Assembly: GCF_021391675.1 (NCBI RefSeq)
Contig: NZ_CP090095.1
Location: forward strand, 4,067,001 to 4,131,000
Source: Neorhizobium galegae
GTDB lineage: Bacteria; Pseudomonadota; Alphaproteobacteria; Rhizobiales; Rhizobiaceae
Direction: 5' to 3'
DNA: 64,000 bases
The position numbers and the translations under genes are program-made. Each line of letters opens with the position of its first letter. The first letter of the stretch is position 1. The notes under the pieces were generated by a model. The model saw only the letters and a list, made by a program, of their open reading frames with translations, was not told where the DNA came from and ran no database searches. Shown in pieces: positions 18,370 through 26,140 of this stretch.

Positions 18370-20849
18370 CCTGGGCGCACCACTGCGGACCAGTACGTCC
18401 TCCAACTCTCAAATGCGGCACGCAAGCACTGCGTGCTGTTCGTTTGCGATGCCGCCCTCTCGGCGCGTTGTCGGCCAGCACCTATTTCCGCCGTCAAGGC
18501 AGCGTCCGATAACACCGATTGCTGAAGACGCCGCAGGAACTCTACCCCAATCTCGCAATTTTCTTGGGTGATCGTAATGTTGTTTCCGGTAAACAGGTCT
18601 GGCCGGTCGTTGATAATCTTCCAGGTATCGAGGAAGCAGTCGCTGGGGAAGCGTCCAAAGGCATCCTCGGGCAATTGCAGCACGGCGTCGGTAAATTTCT
18701 TGCCCCGCTCGTCCAAGGGCTGCGGCCCTGCGGTGATATAGGTGAACGCAGCGGCATAGCGGCATGGGAACTTAGTCGCGGCCTCCGCGAACTTTGCATT
18801 TAGGATTGGTGGGAAACCCTTCTGCCTGACGGCCTCATCCAGTCCCGACTGCACAAAGACGAAGTCTTTGACCGTTCCATCGCGCAGGTTCAAACGATAT
18901 CGGCAGAGAGGCCAGGTTTGGAACTCCAAGGCGGAATAGGATTGCAGATCCTTGGCTGATGGCCATGTAGAAATTCGGAACTCGAGCACGACATCCTGCT
19001 GCGGAATTTCGCCGGCCGGCGTCCGGGAGATTGTGGCGTATGTCGGGAGGGTTGCTTTCGCCATCTCTCGATCGCACCCGAAATTCATCCTGGACATTCG
19101 TCGCATGTGGCTCGTCAGGAAATAGGTTTCCTGGTCGCTATAGTTGAAGAGAAGGTCATCATCATTCTCGTCATCCAGCGGAGACGGTGACGTCAGATCA
19201 ACGCCATCCGGGTAAAAATACATGGTGCTGCCGAATCTGAAGAGCGCGAGATCCGGCGCATTGAAGACGTTGATCTTGTTGATGCCGAACGCCATAGACG
19301 ACGATCCGAAGATGCTCTTCGACATGCCGGCGATTGGCCGCGCATCTGGGTCTGTCGTGCCGATCGGGAGCCTTACGAGAAAGGCCATCGCGAGGACAAG
19401 AAGCGTCAGGACCATGCCGGCGAAGAAAGGCGAAGCCACTGTATCTTTGGCGAGGTCATGGGGGGAGAGTGAGGCGGGCCTGATATATCGGTCCGGGATG
19501 TTCGAAAATTCGCAAACACCGAACAGCTTCGTTCTCCGGTCCGCGATGTACCGGTAGATCGCGGGACCAACTCCGGTCATCCGCGCAATCCACAGAATGG
19601 GGCGCATTGGCCAAAGAAGGACCATACGGCTTGTGAGGCTGTAATAGAGATCGAAGCCTGACACCCGCGAGCCGTCGGTGAGGTCGACGCCGACCAGATC
19701 AGTAAGTCCTTCCTCCAGCGTCACGCCGTTCGCATTCGCAAATTCGATGTTTCGGCGAATGGGGCGGAACTCCAATCGGCTGAAGAGGTCCATCTGCGCG
19801 AGGGTTTTGACTGTCCGATCACAGAGATTGCAGCGATCGTCGAACAACACAGCCAGTTCGGGCCCTGATCGTGATCCGAACGGCCTGCCGTAAGCGAACA
19901 GCAGGAACCAGAAAGCCAGCTCATACCAACCGAGATATTGGAGCGGAAGGACGAGCGCGCTGATCAGAAAGAACAAGAGGCCCCAGATGATCGTGAACGC
20001 CCGGACCCATCGGCCCATGAAAATTCCCGGAAGCGTAAGCACATACCAGGCGAACATTCCGGCAATAGCGAACTTTCCGAGCGCGACGAAGCCCCAGGGG
20101 AAGAAGTTATAGAAGCTCCACATATGGCTGAAAAAATCGGGGTTCGCGGCCGGGGAAAGCATGACCCAAGAGATAATCAGCCCGGACATCCATGCTTCAT
20201 CGGTGGTGTGCCACGCAACCGAGTACAGGCAGACGCAGAAATAGGCGAACAGCCCGCACAGCTTGGCGACGAGGATGCGATCTTCACTGGCGGGACCGGT
20301 CAAGGCGCGGAGTGTTCGGATCAGCTTCCCGATCGCCCGTTTATTCACCAAAACCGCATCGATAGACAATGTCAGCCCGCCTGGCGCCAGGAGAACGGTC
20401 ATGAGGCAGATCGACATCACCATGGTCCCCAGCGTCGATGCGCCGAGGTAGTTGTCGAAGATGATATTGGATGTCGACATCAAGACGAAAACGGAGACGG
20501 GCGTGAAGAGACCAAGGGTCACACATGCCGCCACAAGCGTCGCGCCGGCTGCCAAAGCCGTTGCCGCTACGTTGGTGCCCGAGATCGCGATCGTCAGCAT
20601 CTCACCATATCGGAAGGTCGCCAAAGCCCCGACGATTATGCGGAATAGATCGACGCGTCTGAGATCGGCAGTCAAGCCATGCTCGGACAGCGCCCGCCGC
20701 TGCCTGGAGAACTCAGCTATCCGATGAATGATGACGCCTGCTTGTCGAAGAACCGGCCCGGCGGTGAACGCGGCGATGGATGCCAATAGAACGAGAACAA
20801 ACACCATGTACTCGTAAAGCGGGTTTCCATCACTGAATGCGTAGACCAT
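18327..20849 (-). CDS. HTTM-like membrane protein with DCC (DUF393) thioredoxin-like domain, 840 aa; prophage cargo gene
   Basis: Read opposite to all phage late genes and overlapping the tail spike end by 43 bases. ATG 20849 has GAGATATCGAA upstream. Residues 13-320 hold many hydrophobic helices (YMVFVLVLLASIAAFTAG; VAATALAAGATLVAACVTLG; AFTIIWGLLFFLISALVLPL) in the layout of HTTM (horizontally transferred transmembrane) proteins, related to gamma-carboxylase membrane domains. Residues 335-363 are a DCC domain start, LFDDRCNLCDRTVKTLAQMD, with CxxC at 340/343. Another membrane helix near 485-505 precedes about 330 soluble residues with no recognised family. The substrate is unknown. Position and orientation mark it as a lysogenic-conversion (moron) gene. 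Confidence 0.75.
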   Translation of the reverse strand: MVYAFSDGNPLYEYMVFVLVLLASIAAFTAGPVLRQAGVIIHRIAEFSRQRRALSEHGLTADLRRVDLFRIIVGALATFRYGEMLTIAISGTNVAATALAAGATLVAACVTLGLFTPVSVFVLMSTSNIIFDNYLGASTLGTMVMSICLMTVLLAPGGLTLSIDAVLVNKRAIGKLIRTLRALTGPASEDRILVAKLCGLFAYFCVCLYSVAWHTTDEAWMSGLIISWVMLSPAANPDFFSHMWSFYNFFPWGFVALGKFAIAGMFAWYVLTLPGIFMGRWVRAFTIIWGLLFFLISALVLPLQYLGWYELAFWFLLFAYGRPFGSRSGPELAVLFDDRCNLCDRTVKTLAQMDLFSRLEFRPIRRNIEFANANGVTLEEGLTDLVGVDLTDGSRVSGFDLYYSLTSRMVLLWPMRPILWIARMTGVGPAIYRYIADRRTKLFGVCEFSNIPDRYIRPASLSPHDLAKDTVASPFFAGMVLTLLVLAMAFLVRLPIGTTDPDARPIAGMSKSIFGSSSMAFGINKINVFNAPDLALFRFGSTMYFYPDGVDLTSPSPLDDENDDDLLFNYSDQETYFLTSHMRRMSRMNFGCDREMAKATLPTYATISRTPAGEIPQQDVVLEFRISTWPSAKDLQSYSALEFQTWPLCRYRLNLRDGTVKDFVFVQSGLDEAVRQKGFPPILNAKFAEAATKFPCRYAAAFTYITAGPQPLDERGKKFTDAVLQLPEDAFGRFPSDCFLDTWKIINDRPDLFTGNNITITQENCEIGVEFLRRLQQSVLSDAALTAEIGAGRQRAERAASQTNSTQCLRAAFESWRTYWSAVVRPGYAANQLNTVGAAE

Positions 20850-20981
20850 TTCGATATCTCATTTCGATTGCGGATGAGATTCGTAATACCTCCGGGGCGG
20901 CAATTCAAGAACATGAATCCCGCAGCAGTTGCGGCCCGGGATGGCCGATCTTCCCTGACCTAACCTCAAAGGACATCACCC

Positions 20982-21230
20982 ATGAAACTCGTAGCCGACT
21001 GGCGCCGGGTGCTTAAGCGCGCCTGGTCGATCCGGCTGATGATCCTCGCTGGCATCCTCTCCGGGTTGGAAGTGATCTTCTCGCTCCCCGACATCGCCGA
21101 CCGTCTCGATTGGCCGCAGGGCATCTTTGCGGCGCTCTCTGGCCTCACCACCGCGGCAGCATTCGTCGCTCGCATCATCGTTCAGAACGGAGTTTCCGAT
21201 GCCCCCGATCAACAAGATCCGCAGCAGTAG
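20982..21230 (+). CDS. Holin, 82 aa
   Basis: ATG 20982 follows AAAGGACATCACCC. The 82-aa protein has two membrane segments (SIRLMILAGILSGLEVIFSL, residues about 16-35, and IFAALSGLTTAAAFVARIIV, about 49-68), a short basic N-terminus (KLVADWRRVLKRAW) and a polar acidic tail (SDAPDQQDPQQ), typical of small holins. It controls lysis timing by opening the inner membrane. Its 3' end overlaps the endolysin start by 32 bases. The short promoter-free gap to the antisense HTTM gene suggests that lysis transcription either passes in from upstream or starts at 20,850-20,981. Confidence 0.78.
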   Translation: MKLVADWRRVLKRAWSIRLMILAGILSGLEVIFSLPDIADRLDWPQGIFAALSGLTTAAAFVARIIVQNGVSDAPDQQDPQQ

Positions 21231-21780
21231 CCGCGGCAAGGCCGCCATCGCCGGTGTGCTCGCGCTCTTCGCGGGCGGTGGCGGCTACAGTGCCTATCTC
21301 GCCAGCAAGCCCCCGGTCGCTGTCGTTCTCGCCGTCGACCACCTTATTAAGTCATGGGAGGGGCTGGTCCTCAAATCTCATTGGGACCCGTTCGCCAAGA
21401 TCTGGGACATCTGCTACGGCGAGACGAAGGGCATCACCGAGGGTATGACGAAGACGCCGGCCGAATGCGAGGCGATGCTGATCAAGCGCGTCTACCGGGA
21501 CTATTACACCCCACTGACGAAATGCATCGCAAACTTCGACAAGAAGCCGATCAGCGTCCAGGCGACCGCGATCTCCGGCGCCTATAACTTCGGTGTCGCC
21601 GGGATGTGCGGCTCGCGCGCGGCCGGGTTCATCCGTGACGGCAAGTATCGGGAGGCATGCGAAGCTCAGACAGCGTGGAATCGGGCAGGCGGCCAGGTGG
21701 TCACGGGGCTGGTTCGCCGCCGCGAGATGGGTGACGCGCAGCGCATCGGCGAAGCTGAACTTTGCGTGAGTGGTCTCTGA
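21199..21780 (+). CDS. Endolysin, GH24 lysozyme with N-terminal signal-anchor, 193 aa
   Basis: ATG 21199 has CGGAG about 8 bases upstream and lies inside the holin 3' end. Residues about 12-45 include a weakly hydrophobic, Ala/Gly-rich segment (AAIAGVLALFAGGGGYSAYL), as in signal-anchor-release endolysins exported without a holin pore. The catalytic Glu is in SWEGLVLKSHWDPF; Glu-x8-Asp is conserved, and the Thr of CYGETKGIT follows. AISGAYNFGVAGMCGSRAAG and AWNRAGGQVVTGLVRRREME-like segments complete the T4/P22-type fold. It cleaves the MurNAc-GlcNAc bond. The stop overlaps the next start (TGATG). Confidence 0.88.
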   Translation: MPPINKIRSSSRGKAAIAGVLALFAGGGGYSAYLASKPPVAVVLAVDHLIKSWEGLVLKSHWDPFAKIWDICYGETKGITEGMTKTPAECEAMLIKRVYRDYYTPLTKCIANFDKKPISVQATAISGAYNFGVAGMCGSRAAGFIRDGKYREACEAQTAWNRAGGQVVTGLVRRREMGDAQRIGEAELCVSGL

Positions 21781-22164
21781 TGTTCGCGAGCCTATCCGAC
21801 ATCATCAAGCTGCCGATCGCCGTCTTGGCGGGCGTCGGACTTTCCGTCCTGTTCTATGAGGGCATCCGCCTTCCGTTTATCGGCCAGATCGTCCCGGGGA
21901 TTGTCTGGTACCGCGTGGATGCAGCCACAGCGAACATGGTCACCAAGTTCGAGCGGGACACGGTTCAAGCGCAACTCGACGAGGAGGCGCCGCCGCAGGG
22001 CTATTTCCGATGCGGCAGCCGCCAGAGCGCAGGAGCGCGCGGACGCGACCGAACTGGCACGCCAGGCGGCAGAGGCGAAGATTGACGAGCTCGAAGCGCA
22101 GGCCCGCAAGGATGGCCTCGACACATGGACCGAGGAGGAACTGCAATGGTACGGGCGTCATTGA
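21780..22164 (+). pseudogene. i-spanin (Rz-like), apparent one-base insertion
   Basis: ATG 21780 in TGATG. The first 68 residues are a membrane helix (LPIAVLAGVGLSVLFYEGIR) and a periplasmic start (VTKFERDTVQAQLDEE). The frame then changes at 21986-21987, where one G too many in GAGGAG-G-CGC turns the coding into GYFRCG and a wrong end at 22085. In the next frame it continues naturally as RRRAISDAAAARAQERADAT and a charged coiled coil to EELQWYGRH. Inner-membrane spanins have exactly this form: one N-terminal helix and a periplasmic coiled coil. The o-spanin gene starts inside its end. Real mutation or base error is undecided. Confidence 0.62.
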
Positions 22165-22430
22165 TCCTGCTGACGCTGCTGGCCGGCTGCCAGAGCGTTC
22201 AGGAGCGGGCGGAGAAGGCGGCTGATGCGAAGGGGCGGGCGCAGGCCTCAACGCCTTTTCCTGACCTTCCTGGCGCCTGCACGGCAAAGATGGAGCGCGT
22301 CAAGCCCAAGCCGAGTGAGCCGCGGGTTATCACCCTGAAGCGCTGGGACGTCGTTGCGGACAATCGCGATCGGCAATCGGCGGACTGCGCCCAATGGGGC
22401 GTCGACATGAAGCAATCTGCAGCGAGATAG
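22146..22430 (+). CDS. o-spanin-like lipoprotein (Rz1-like), 94 aa
   Basis: ATG 22146, overlapping the i-spanin end by 19 bases in another frame. The first 16 residues form a short signal (VRASLILLTLLAGC) with the lipobox LAGC, so Cys is lipidated after processing by signal peptidase II. The rest is polar, helical near the start (CQSVQERAEKAADAKGRAQA) and Pro/Lys-rich later. An overlapping i-spanin/o-spanin pair after an endolysin is the classical spanin cassette that fuses inner and outer membranes at the end of lysis. The lipobox and the nested position are seen; the spanin role is inferred. Confidence 0.68.
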   Translation: MVRASLILLTLLAGCQSVQERAEKAADAKGRAQASTPFPDLPGACTAKMERVKPKPSEPRVITLKRWDVVADNRDRQSADCAQWGVDMKQSAAR

Positions 22431-22437
22431 GTTTTCG

Positions 22438-22863
22438 ATGGTCTCAAATGACGACATCCTTCGAGCGCTTGGCCGGCTCGAGGGAAAGGTAGATGCTGTG
22501 GCCGATCGATTGGACCGTTTCGAAGGCGAGTTCGATACCGATAGAAAATCCAGCTCGGAAAGCAGGCAACGCATCCATGAGCGGATCGACGAACAGGCGC
22601 ATCGGATCGGCGAAACCGAGAAGACGATCGTGGCGGCAGGCGCCACCGTTGCCCAACAGCGCGACATCATCACCAGTTTGACTGGCTTCATGGAGACCGA
22701 GATCAAGCCGACGCTCAAGGAATGGAACCGGCTGAAGACACTCGGGTGGGGCATGCGCATGGTGCTGATAGGATCTGGCTTTGGTATCGGCGCCTTCGGG
22801 ACCGCCTTCCTCTGGTTCGGCGAAAACATCGGTCCGGCTTTGCGCCGCTGGTTGCCGCCGTGA
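22438..22863 (+). CDS. DUF1515-like phage protein with coiled coil and C-terminal membrane helix, 141 aa
   Basis: ATG 22438 lies 8 bases after the o-spanin stop. The N-terminal half is a coiled coil with regular Leu and Arg spacing (DILRALGRLEGKVDAVADRL, DRFEGEFDTDRKSSSESRQR). The end is a membrane helix (MRMVLIGSGFGIGAFGTAFL) followed by WFGENIGPALRRWLPP. Proteins of this pattern in rhizobial prophages are usually placed in DUF1515. The function is unknown. Its site after the spanins and before the terminator suggests a lysis-associated or late accessory role. Confidence 0.68.
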   Translation: MVSNDDILRALGRLEGKVDAVADRLDRFEGEFDTDRKSSSESRQRIHERIDEQAHRIGETEKTIVAAGATVAQQRDIITSLTGFMETEIKPTLKEWNRLKTLGWGMRMVLIGSGFGIGAFGTAFLWFGENIGPALRRWLPP

Positions 22864-22903
22864 TCCGGTGATATAGTCCATCCGCATTTCATGGCGGACC
22901 TAG

Positions 22904-22938
22904 AGCCCCGTGGCCTTAACCGGCTGCGGGGCTTTTTT
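22904..22938 (+). terminator. Rho-independent terminator at the end of the phage late operon
   Basis: Stem AGCCCCG (22904-22910) pairs with CGGGGCT (22927-22933), followed by TTTTTT. It lies 41 bases after the DUF1515-like stop and closes the late transcript. It is the clearest intrinsic terminator in the prophage part of the window. Confidence 0.85.
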
Positions 22939-22949
22939 CTGCGTTTGGC

Positions 22950-23039
22950 CTATACGAACTGCATCACGACGGCCACGATCTGAAGTGCGATCAGCCCCGC
23001 GATGGCGACGAGCCATATCCAGTCAGGTTTTCGGCGCAT
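22950..23039 (-). CDS. Putative 29-aa membrane microprotein, antisense
   Basis: From ATG 23039 the sequence reads MRRKPDWIWLVAIAGLIAL and ends QIVAVVMQFV, a basic N-terminus followed by one hydrophobic helix. It starts 17 bases inside the end of the upstream 73-codon ORF on the same strand, in another frame, an arrangement typical of translational coupling. Too small for a family call; no clear ribosome binding site of its own. The evidence is the charge and hydrophobicity pattern only. Confidence 0.3.
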   Translation of the reverse strand: MRRKPDWIWLVAIAGLIALQIVAVVMQFV

Positions 23040-23244
23040 CCCCGGTTCCATACATCCGCTTCATGAACGCCCGGTGCTCCTCTCCGGTGCCTCGCGTGCG
23101 GGCCATAACCCGGGTGCCCTGGCGAAGCCGCAGGATATCACTCTCCTGGTAGCGGTCTGGCAAGGCTCGATAGGCGGCTTGCGCGGCGTGGACGTTGTTG
23201 GCGCCGGCTAGCCCTGTCGAGCTGAGACCCGCCGCCCTCATCAA
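23023..23244 (-). CDS. Putative small antisense protein of the prophage accessory tail, 73 aa
   Basis: Open reading frame of 73 codons (ATG at 23241, or TTG 23244) reading leftwards after the late terminator. The end is basic (LRLRQGTRVMARTRGTGEEH, RAFMKRMYGTGDAPKT). No family recognised and the ribosome binding site is weak. A real gene is plausible because the strand and reading frame are shared with the nested 29-residue membrane ORF that follows, but coding evidence is limited. Confidence 0.35.
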   Translation of the reverse strand: MMRAAGLSSTGLAGANNVHAAQAAYRALPDRYQESDILRLRQGTRVMARTRGTGEEHRAFMKRMYGTGDAPKT

Positions 23245-23270
23245 AGTGGTTCACTTAAAGAACGGCCTCG

Positions 23271-23300
23271 CTTGACGAACGTCCTCAAAACAATACGGTG
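23271..23300 (+). promoter_or_regulatory. Candidate promoter for the secreted propeller gene
   Basis: CTTGAC at 23271-23276 is a perfect alphaproteobacterial -35 element. The -10 region about 15-17 bases on (AATACG/TACGGT) is weak. The site lies 45 bases upstream of ATG 23321 in a gap without other genes, so the accessory gene probably has its own promoter, independent of phage late transcription. Confidence 0.35.
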
Positions 23301-23320
23301 CGTGCAGTCCGTATCAAACG

Positions 23321-24757
23321 ATGGCCTCACGATACATGCGCGCCTATTTCTATGCTTTGCTTGCACTTCTAGCCTTTGAAGAGAGCGTATTCAGTGAACC
23401 CCTGGCGCTAGCCACAGGGAGAAAAGCCTGGTCCTGTGAAACAGATCCTATGATCTATCCAGGATGGTGGGCCGAGGCTCAGGGCGTAGCCGCGCCGGAA
23501 GGTCCTAGCTACGATGCATGGAGATCCGCTGGGCCGAGCGTGGTCAAAGTCGGCAACGGTGACGCAGCAAAATATTGGATGTACTACTTGGCCGATCAGC
23601 CAGATGACACGTCGCCAATTCCATTCATCGGCCGCACCAGGGTGCTCCGGGCAGAGGCGTCAGTGGCCGAGCCCACGAAATTCTTTCCTAAGAATGTGGC
23701 GCTGGAGTTTTGGGGACCGTTTGCTCCCGACGAAGACGCCGATGGGAGAGTTTATAGTCGCGAGTATTTCAGGTCATCACCGTACTATGGCGCGGTTCTG
23801 CCTTCCCTCGACGACAAAGGAATGCCTAAAAAGGCCGCCAGCGGCGAATTCGCGCCTTGGTTCATGTATTTCCATACAGCTGGAAGTGCGCTCTCAGTCG
23901 CCATCAGCCGTGATGGCGGAGAGAGTTTCCAGGTTCCCGACACGCCCGGCGTAAACCCACTCTTCCCATTCGAGGTGTCCCGTGATCCGGCGGATCCCAG
24001 TAAGACTCGGCGCGGACCGATTGAGCCGGAGAGCAAGGTCTACGACCAGTCGGCCGCGGGAAGCGGTTCGGTCATCAGAGCTCCTGACGGCAAGTACATA
24101 CTGTATTACACCGCGCGGCTCTGGAACAACTATACGCTCGATGACCTGGCGGCTAGCCCGGAACAAGTCGGACATCCCGACGGGGCCATTCCGGATTATG
24201 GGATCGCTTATGCCGAATCCACAGACGGGATTCATTTCAAGCGCCGAACTGCGCTATCGCTTAGGTTGACCTCTTCGGCTTCAAAAGGCGTAGGCCGCAT
24301 CGTGGAACCGCGGTTTCAAAGAGAACCAAACGGCGAGCTGGAATATGTCGTTTCTCGACCAATGGTTTTCAGGGATGGCACAGACACTTCCTCCGGGCTC
24401 CCTCTATACCGAATGGTCGTCAGTTCCCACAGCAAGACCTACCGTGTCCGGACCCTTCACAGCACTGACTTGATCAACTGGGAATGGGACCCGTCACCCG
24501 CTGAAGGTCTCTTTGGATTCGGCAAGCCAGGTTCCTTCGACGATTCGAGTACGTCATACGCCTCATGCCTTCGCGAAGACTTGGGAGACCGCCAGGAGTA
24601 CCGGTGCTGGTACACCGGTAATCGCTATGGGCACTACACAGCGAGCAAGACCGGGATTGGATATTGCTCTAGCGAAGTTCCATCTAAGGTCGCCGGCCCC
24701 GCCAATAGCCCGCACCGCAAGCGCCTGATCGGCGAGGCCTCGGATTTCGGCAAATAG
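23321..24757 (+). CDS. Secreted five-bladed beta-propeller protein, GH43/GH32/GH130-like fold candidate, 478 aa
   Basis: ATG 23321 (or 23336) begins a signal peptide (MRAYFYALLALLAFEESVFS). The body is rich in Trp, Tyr and Ser and repeats the blade pattern of glycosidase propellers: AKYWMYYLADQPDDTSPIPF; GEFAPWFMYFHTAGSALSVA then ISRDGGESF; APDGKYILYYTARLWNNYTL; YGIAYAESTDGIHFKRRTAL; GDRQEYRCWYTGNRYGHYTA. Repeated phrases of the YY(T/L)A and (S/E)xDGxxF kind are what GH43/GH32/GH130-type proteins show. A catalytic acid or base cannot be named with confidence. The gene is more AT-rich than its neighbours and lies between the phage terminator and the tRNA, so it looks like cargo. Confidence 0.6.
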   Translation: MASRYMRAYFYALLALLAFEESVFSEPLALATGRKAWSCETDPMIYPGWWAEAQGVAAPEGPSYDAWRSAGPSVVKVGNGDAAKYWMYYLADQPDDTSPIPFIGRTRVLRAEASVAEPTKFFPKNVALEFWGPFAPDEDADGRVYSREYFRSSPYYGAVLPSLDDKGMPKKAASGEFAPWFMYFHTAGSALSVAISRDGGESFQVPDTPGVNPLFPFEVSRDPADPSKTRRGPIEPESKVYDQSAAGSGSVIRAPDGKYILYYTARLWNNYTLDDLAASPEQVGHPDGAIPDYGIAYAESTDGIHFKRRTALSLRLTSSASKGVGRIVEPRFQREPNGELEYVVSRPMVFRDGTDTSSGLPLYRMVVSSHSKTYRVRTLHSTDLINWEWDPSPAEGLFGFGKPGSFDDSSTSYASCLREDLGDRQEYRCWYTGNRYGHYTASKTGIGYCSSEVPSKVAGPANSPHRKRLIGEASDFGK

Positions 24758-24921
24758 ACCGTCACTTCGCGACGATAGCAATCAGAGCCAATCGCCTCAT
24801 CAACCGGCGCTGCTATGGCGGCAATCCCGCAGATGATGGCGGCGGCCTCCGCGAAGGTGCGGACCAAGACTCCGGGTTGCGCAGGAGGCGGCATAACTGC
24901 CGGCCGAAACGACATGTCCAT
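24634..24921 (-). CDS. Putative small antisense protein with hydrophobic segment, 95 aa
   Basis: The ATG at 24921 (reading leftwards) has GGAG six bases upstream (GGAGATCGAG-ATG). The product starts MDMSFRPAVMPPPAQPGVLV and contains a hydrophobic stretch (FAEAAAIICGIAAIAAPVDE). It overlaps the 3' end of the propeller gene by 124 bases. The good start site argues for it; the overlap and lack of any family argue against. Confidence 0.22.
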   Translation of the reverse strand: MDMSFRPAVMPPPAQPGVLVRTFAEAAAIICGIAAIAAPVDEAIGSDCYRREVTVYLPKSEASPIRRLRCGLLAGPATLDGTSLEQYPIPVLLAV

Positions 24922-25297
24922 CTCGATCTCCGGGACATTGGGAACCGCGCAAAAGGTGCGGGCGGTTGTGCAAAAGCGTCAACAATATCAATGGAGGTCG
25001 CGAAGCAGAAGCTTTGATATGTTTACGGGTTTCCGGCGCAGTGATTGCGTGCGCGAGCTCGTTTAAATTAAGCCGTTGAAAGCCGCAATTTGCAGGAAGC
25101 AAGTCGCCTCTGGGTAGCGATTGAGCTGGGCTCACTTGTGGGAAGATGGCGCACCTCAGAGAATATAATTCGTAGTGACGCTTTCGCCGCCACAGCGATC
25201 TCCATAAGCTTTCGCGATTTTAGAACAGAGCGCCCCTTCGATCGCCGCCATTCCTATGCCCGTCTCTTTGATCAAACGGTGGGCACCTTAAGGACAG
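24922..25297. other. Intergenic stretch with no convincing gene
   Basis: Together with 24758-24921 this separates the propeller gene from the next gene. It is comparatively AT-rich (CGTTTAAATTAAGCC near 25,060). Short open frames on both strands lack ribosome binding sites and natural composition. I see no tRNA, CRISPR repeat or insertion-sequence ends. It probably holds the promoter of the downstream gene. Confidence 0.4.
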
Positions 25298-26065
25298 GTG
25301 CTCGGGATCGAGCCCGACAACTTGCACTTGGGCACGTCACCTGTAGTAATCAGGAGCATGAACACCGTAGAACAGAATCTTGCCAACTGGAGGGAGTCTC
25401 TCCTATCGAGCATTCCGGTTGGCGGCCTGCTGTCCCGCAACCCCGTTGCGTACAAGTGGAAGGCGGCTTTTCGAATCTGGATGCTGCGTGAGGCCGTGTT
25501 CTGGCGGCTTCACGATTTGATGATGCAATCCTACGCGCTGCATCAGCATCGTCAGGGCCTTGGCGCACGCATCCTGCTGCGGAGCGGCTTCGAGTCGCTC
25601 GCCACGCTGATTCACCTCAACCAGATCATGCAACAGGTGCTCGACGGCAAGTTAGGCTTCCATGCTTTCGGCAAGAAAACCTCGGTGCTGTTACTCGGGT
25701 CGAAGGACGGTTCGACGGAGCATCAATCGATCAACATCATGACGATCATTCAGAAATGCGATAGGCGTTATCCCGGCATAGAAAAGCTCTATGCTATCCT
25801 GTCTGAAAGTGCGCATCCCAATTACGAAGGCATGGTGGCTGGTTATTCAAAGATCGATCATGACGAATACGAGACGCATTTCTCGAACCGCTGGATGGAA
25901 CTGTACGGCGACCGGCACCTTGAGTCGATGGAACTGTGCATGAGCACCTTCCATCATGAATATAATGACGTTTGGCCCGCTCTTATGGAAAAGCTCGAAA
26001 ATTGGATCGAGACGAACGACGCTGACCTAGAGGCGACCAAGAACGACCCGTTAACTCCAGCCTGA
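25298..26065 (+). CDS. All-helical protein, DUF5677/HEPN-like candidate, 255 aa (or 235 aa)
   Basis: GTG 25298 is the first start after an in-frame stop at 25289; ATG 25358, with AGGAG directly before it, is an alternative. The sequence is helical throughout: VFWRLHDLMMQSYALHQHRQ, GARILLRSGFESLATLIHLN, LYAILSESAHPNYEGMVAGY, ESMELCMSTFHHEYNDVWPA. The RSxxE helix followed later by SxxAHPNxxG resembles DUF5677-type proteins, which have a HEPN-like fold. RNase activity is not shown. It is the last gene before the tRNA at the probable prophage end, a usual site for defence or exclusion cargo. Function unknown. Confidence 0.6.
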   Translation: MLGIEPDNLHLGTSPVVIRSMNTVEQNLANWRESLLSSIPVGGLLSRNPVAYKWKAAFRIWMLREAVFWRLHDLMMQSYALHQHRQGLGARILLRSGFESLATLIHLNQIMQQVLDGKLGFHAFGKKTSVLLLGSKDGSTEHQSINIMTIIQKCDRRYPGIEKLYAILSESAHPNYEGMVAGYSKIDHDEYETHFSNRWMELYGDRHLESMELCMSTFHHEYNDVWPALMEKLENWIETNDADLEATKNDPLTPA

Positions 26066-26093
26066 TGCGACGCGGCATGGTAGGAGTAAAATT

Positions 26094-26140
26094 TGGCGCA
26101 CCCGACAGGATTCGAACCTGTGACCTTCGCCTTCGGAGGG
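26094..26140. other. Probable phage attachment site in the tRNA-Arg 3' half
   Basis: Phages that use tRNA genes normally recombine within the 3' half and restore it. Here the phage genes lie on the 3' side of an intact tRNA and typical chromosomal genes lie on its 5' side, so the attachment core should be within this interval. The second copy and the integrase would be left of the window. Inference from layout only. Confidence 0.45.

Noticed and set aside
25090..25491. 133-residue plus frame before and into the DUF5677-like gene
   Set aside because: Arg/Ser-rich without binding site; overlaps a better gene in another frame.
1..26093. Integrase, repressor or attL in the window
   Set aside because: No recombinase motif, helix-turn-helix repressor or copy of the tRNA 3' end was found; these must be left of the window.
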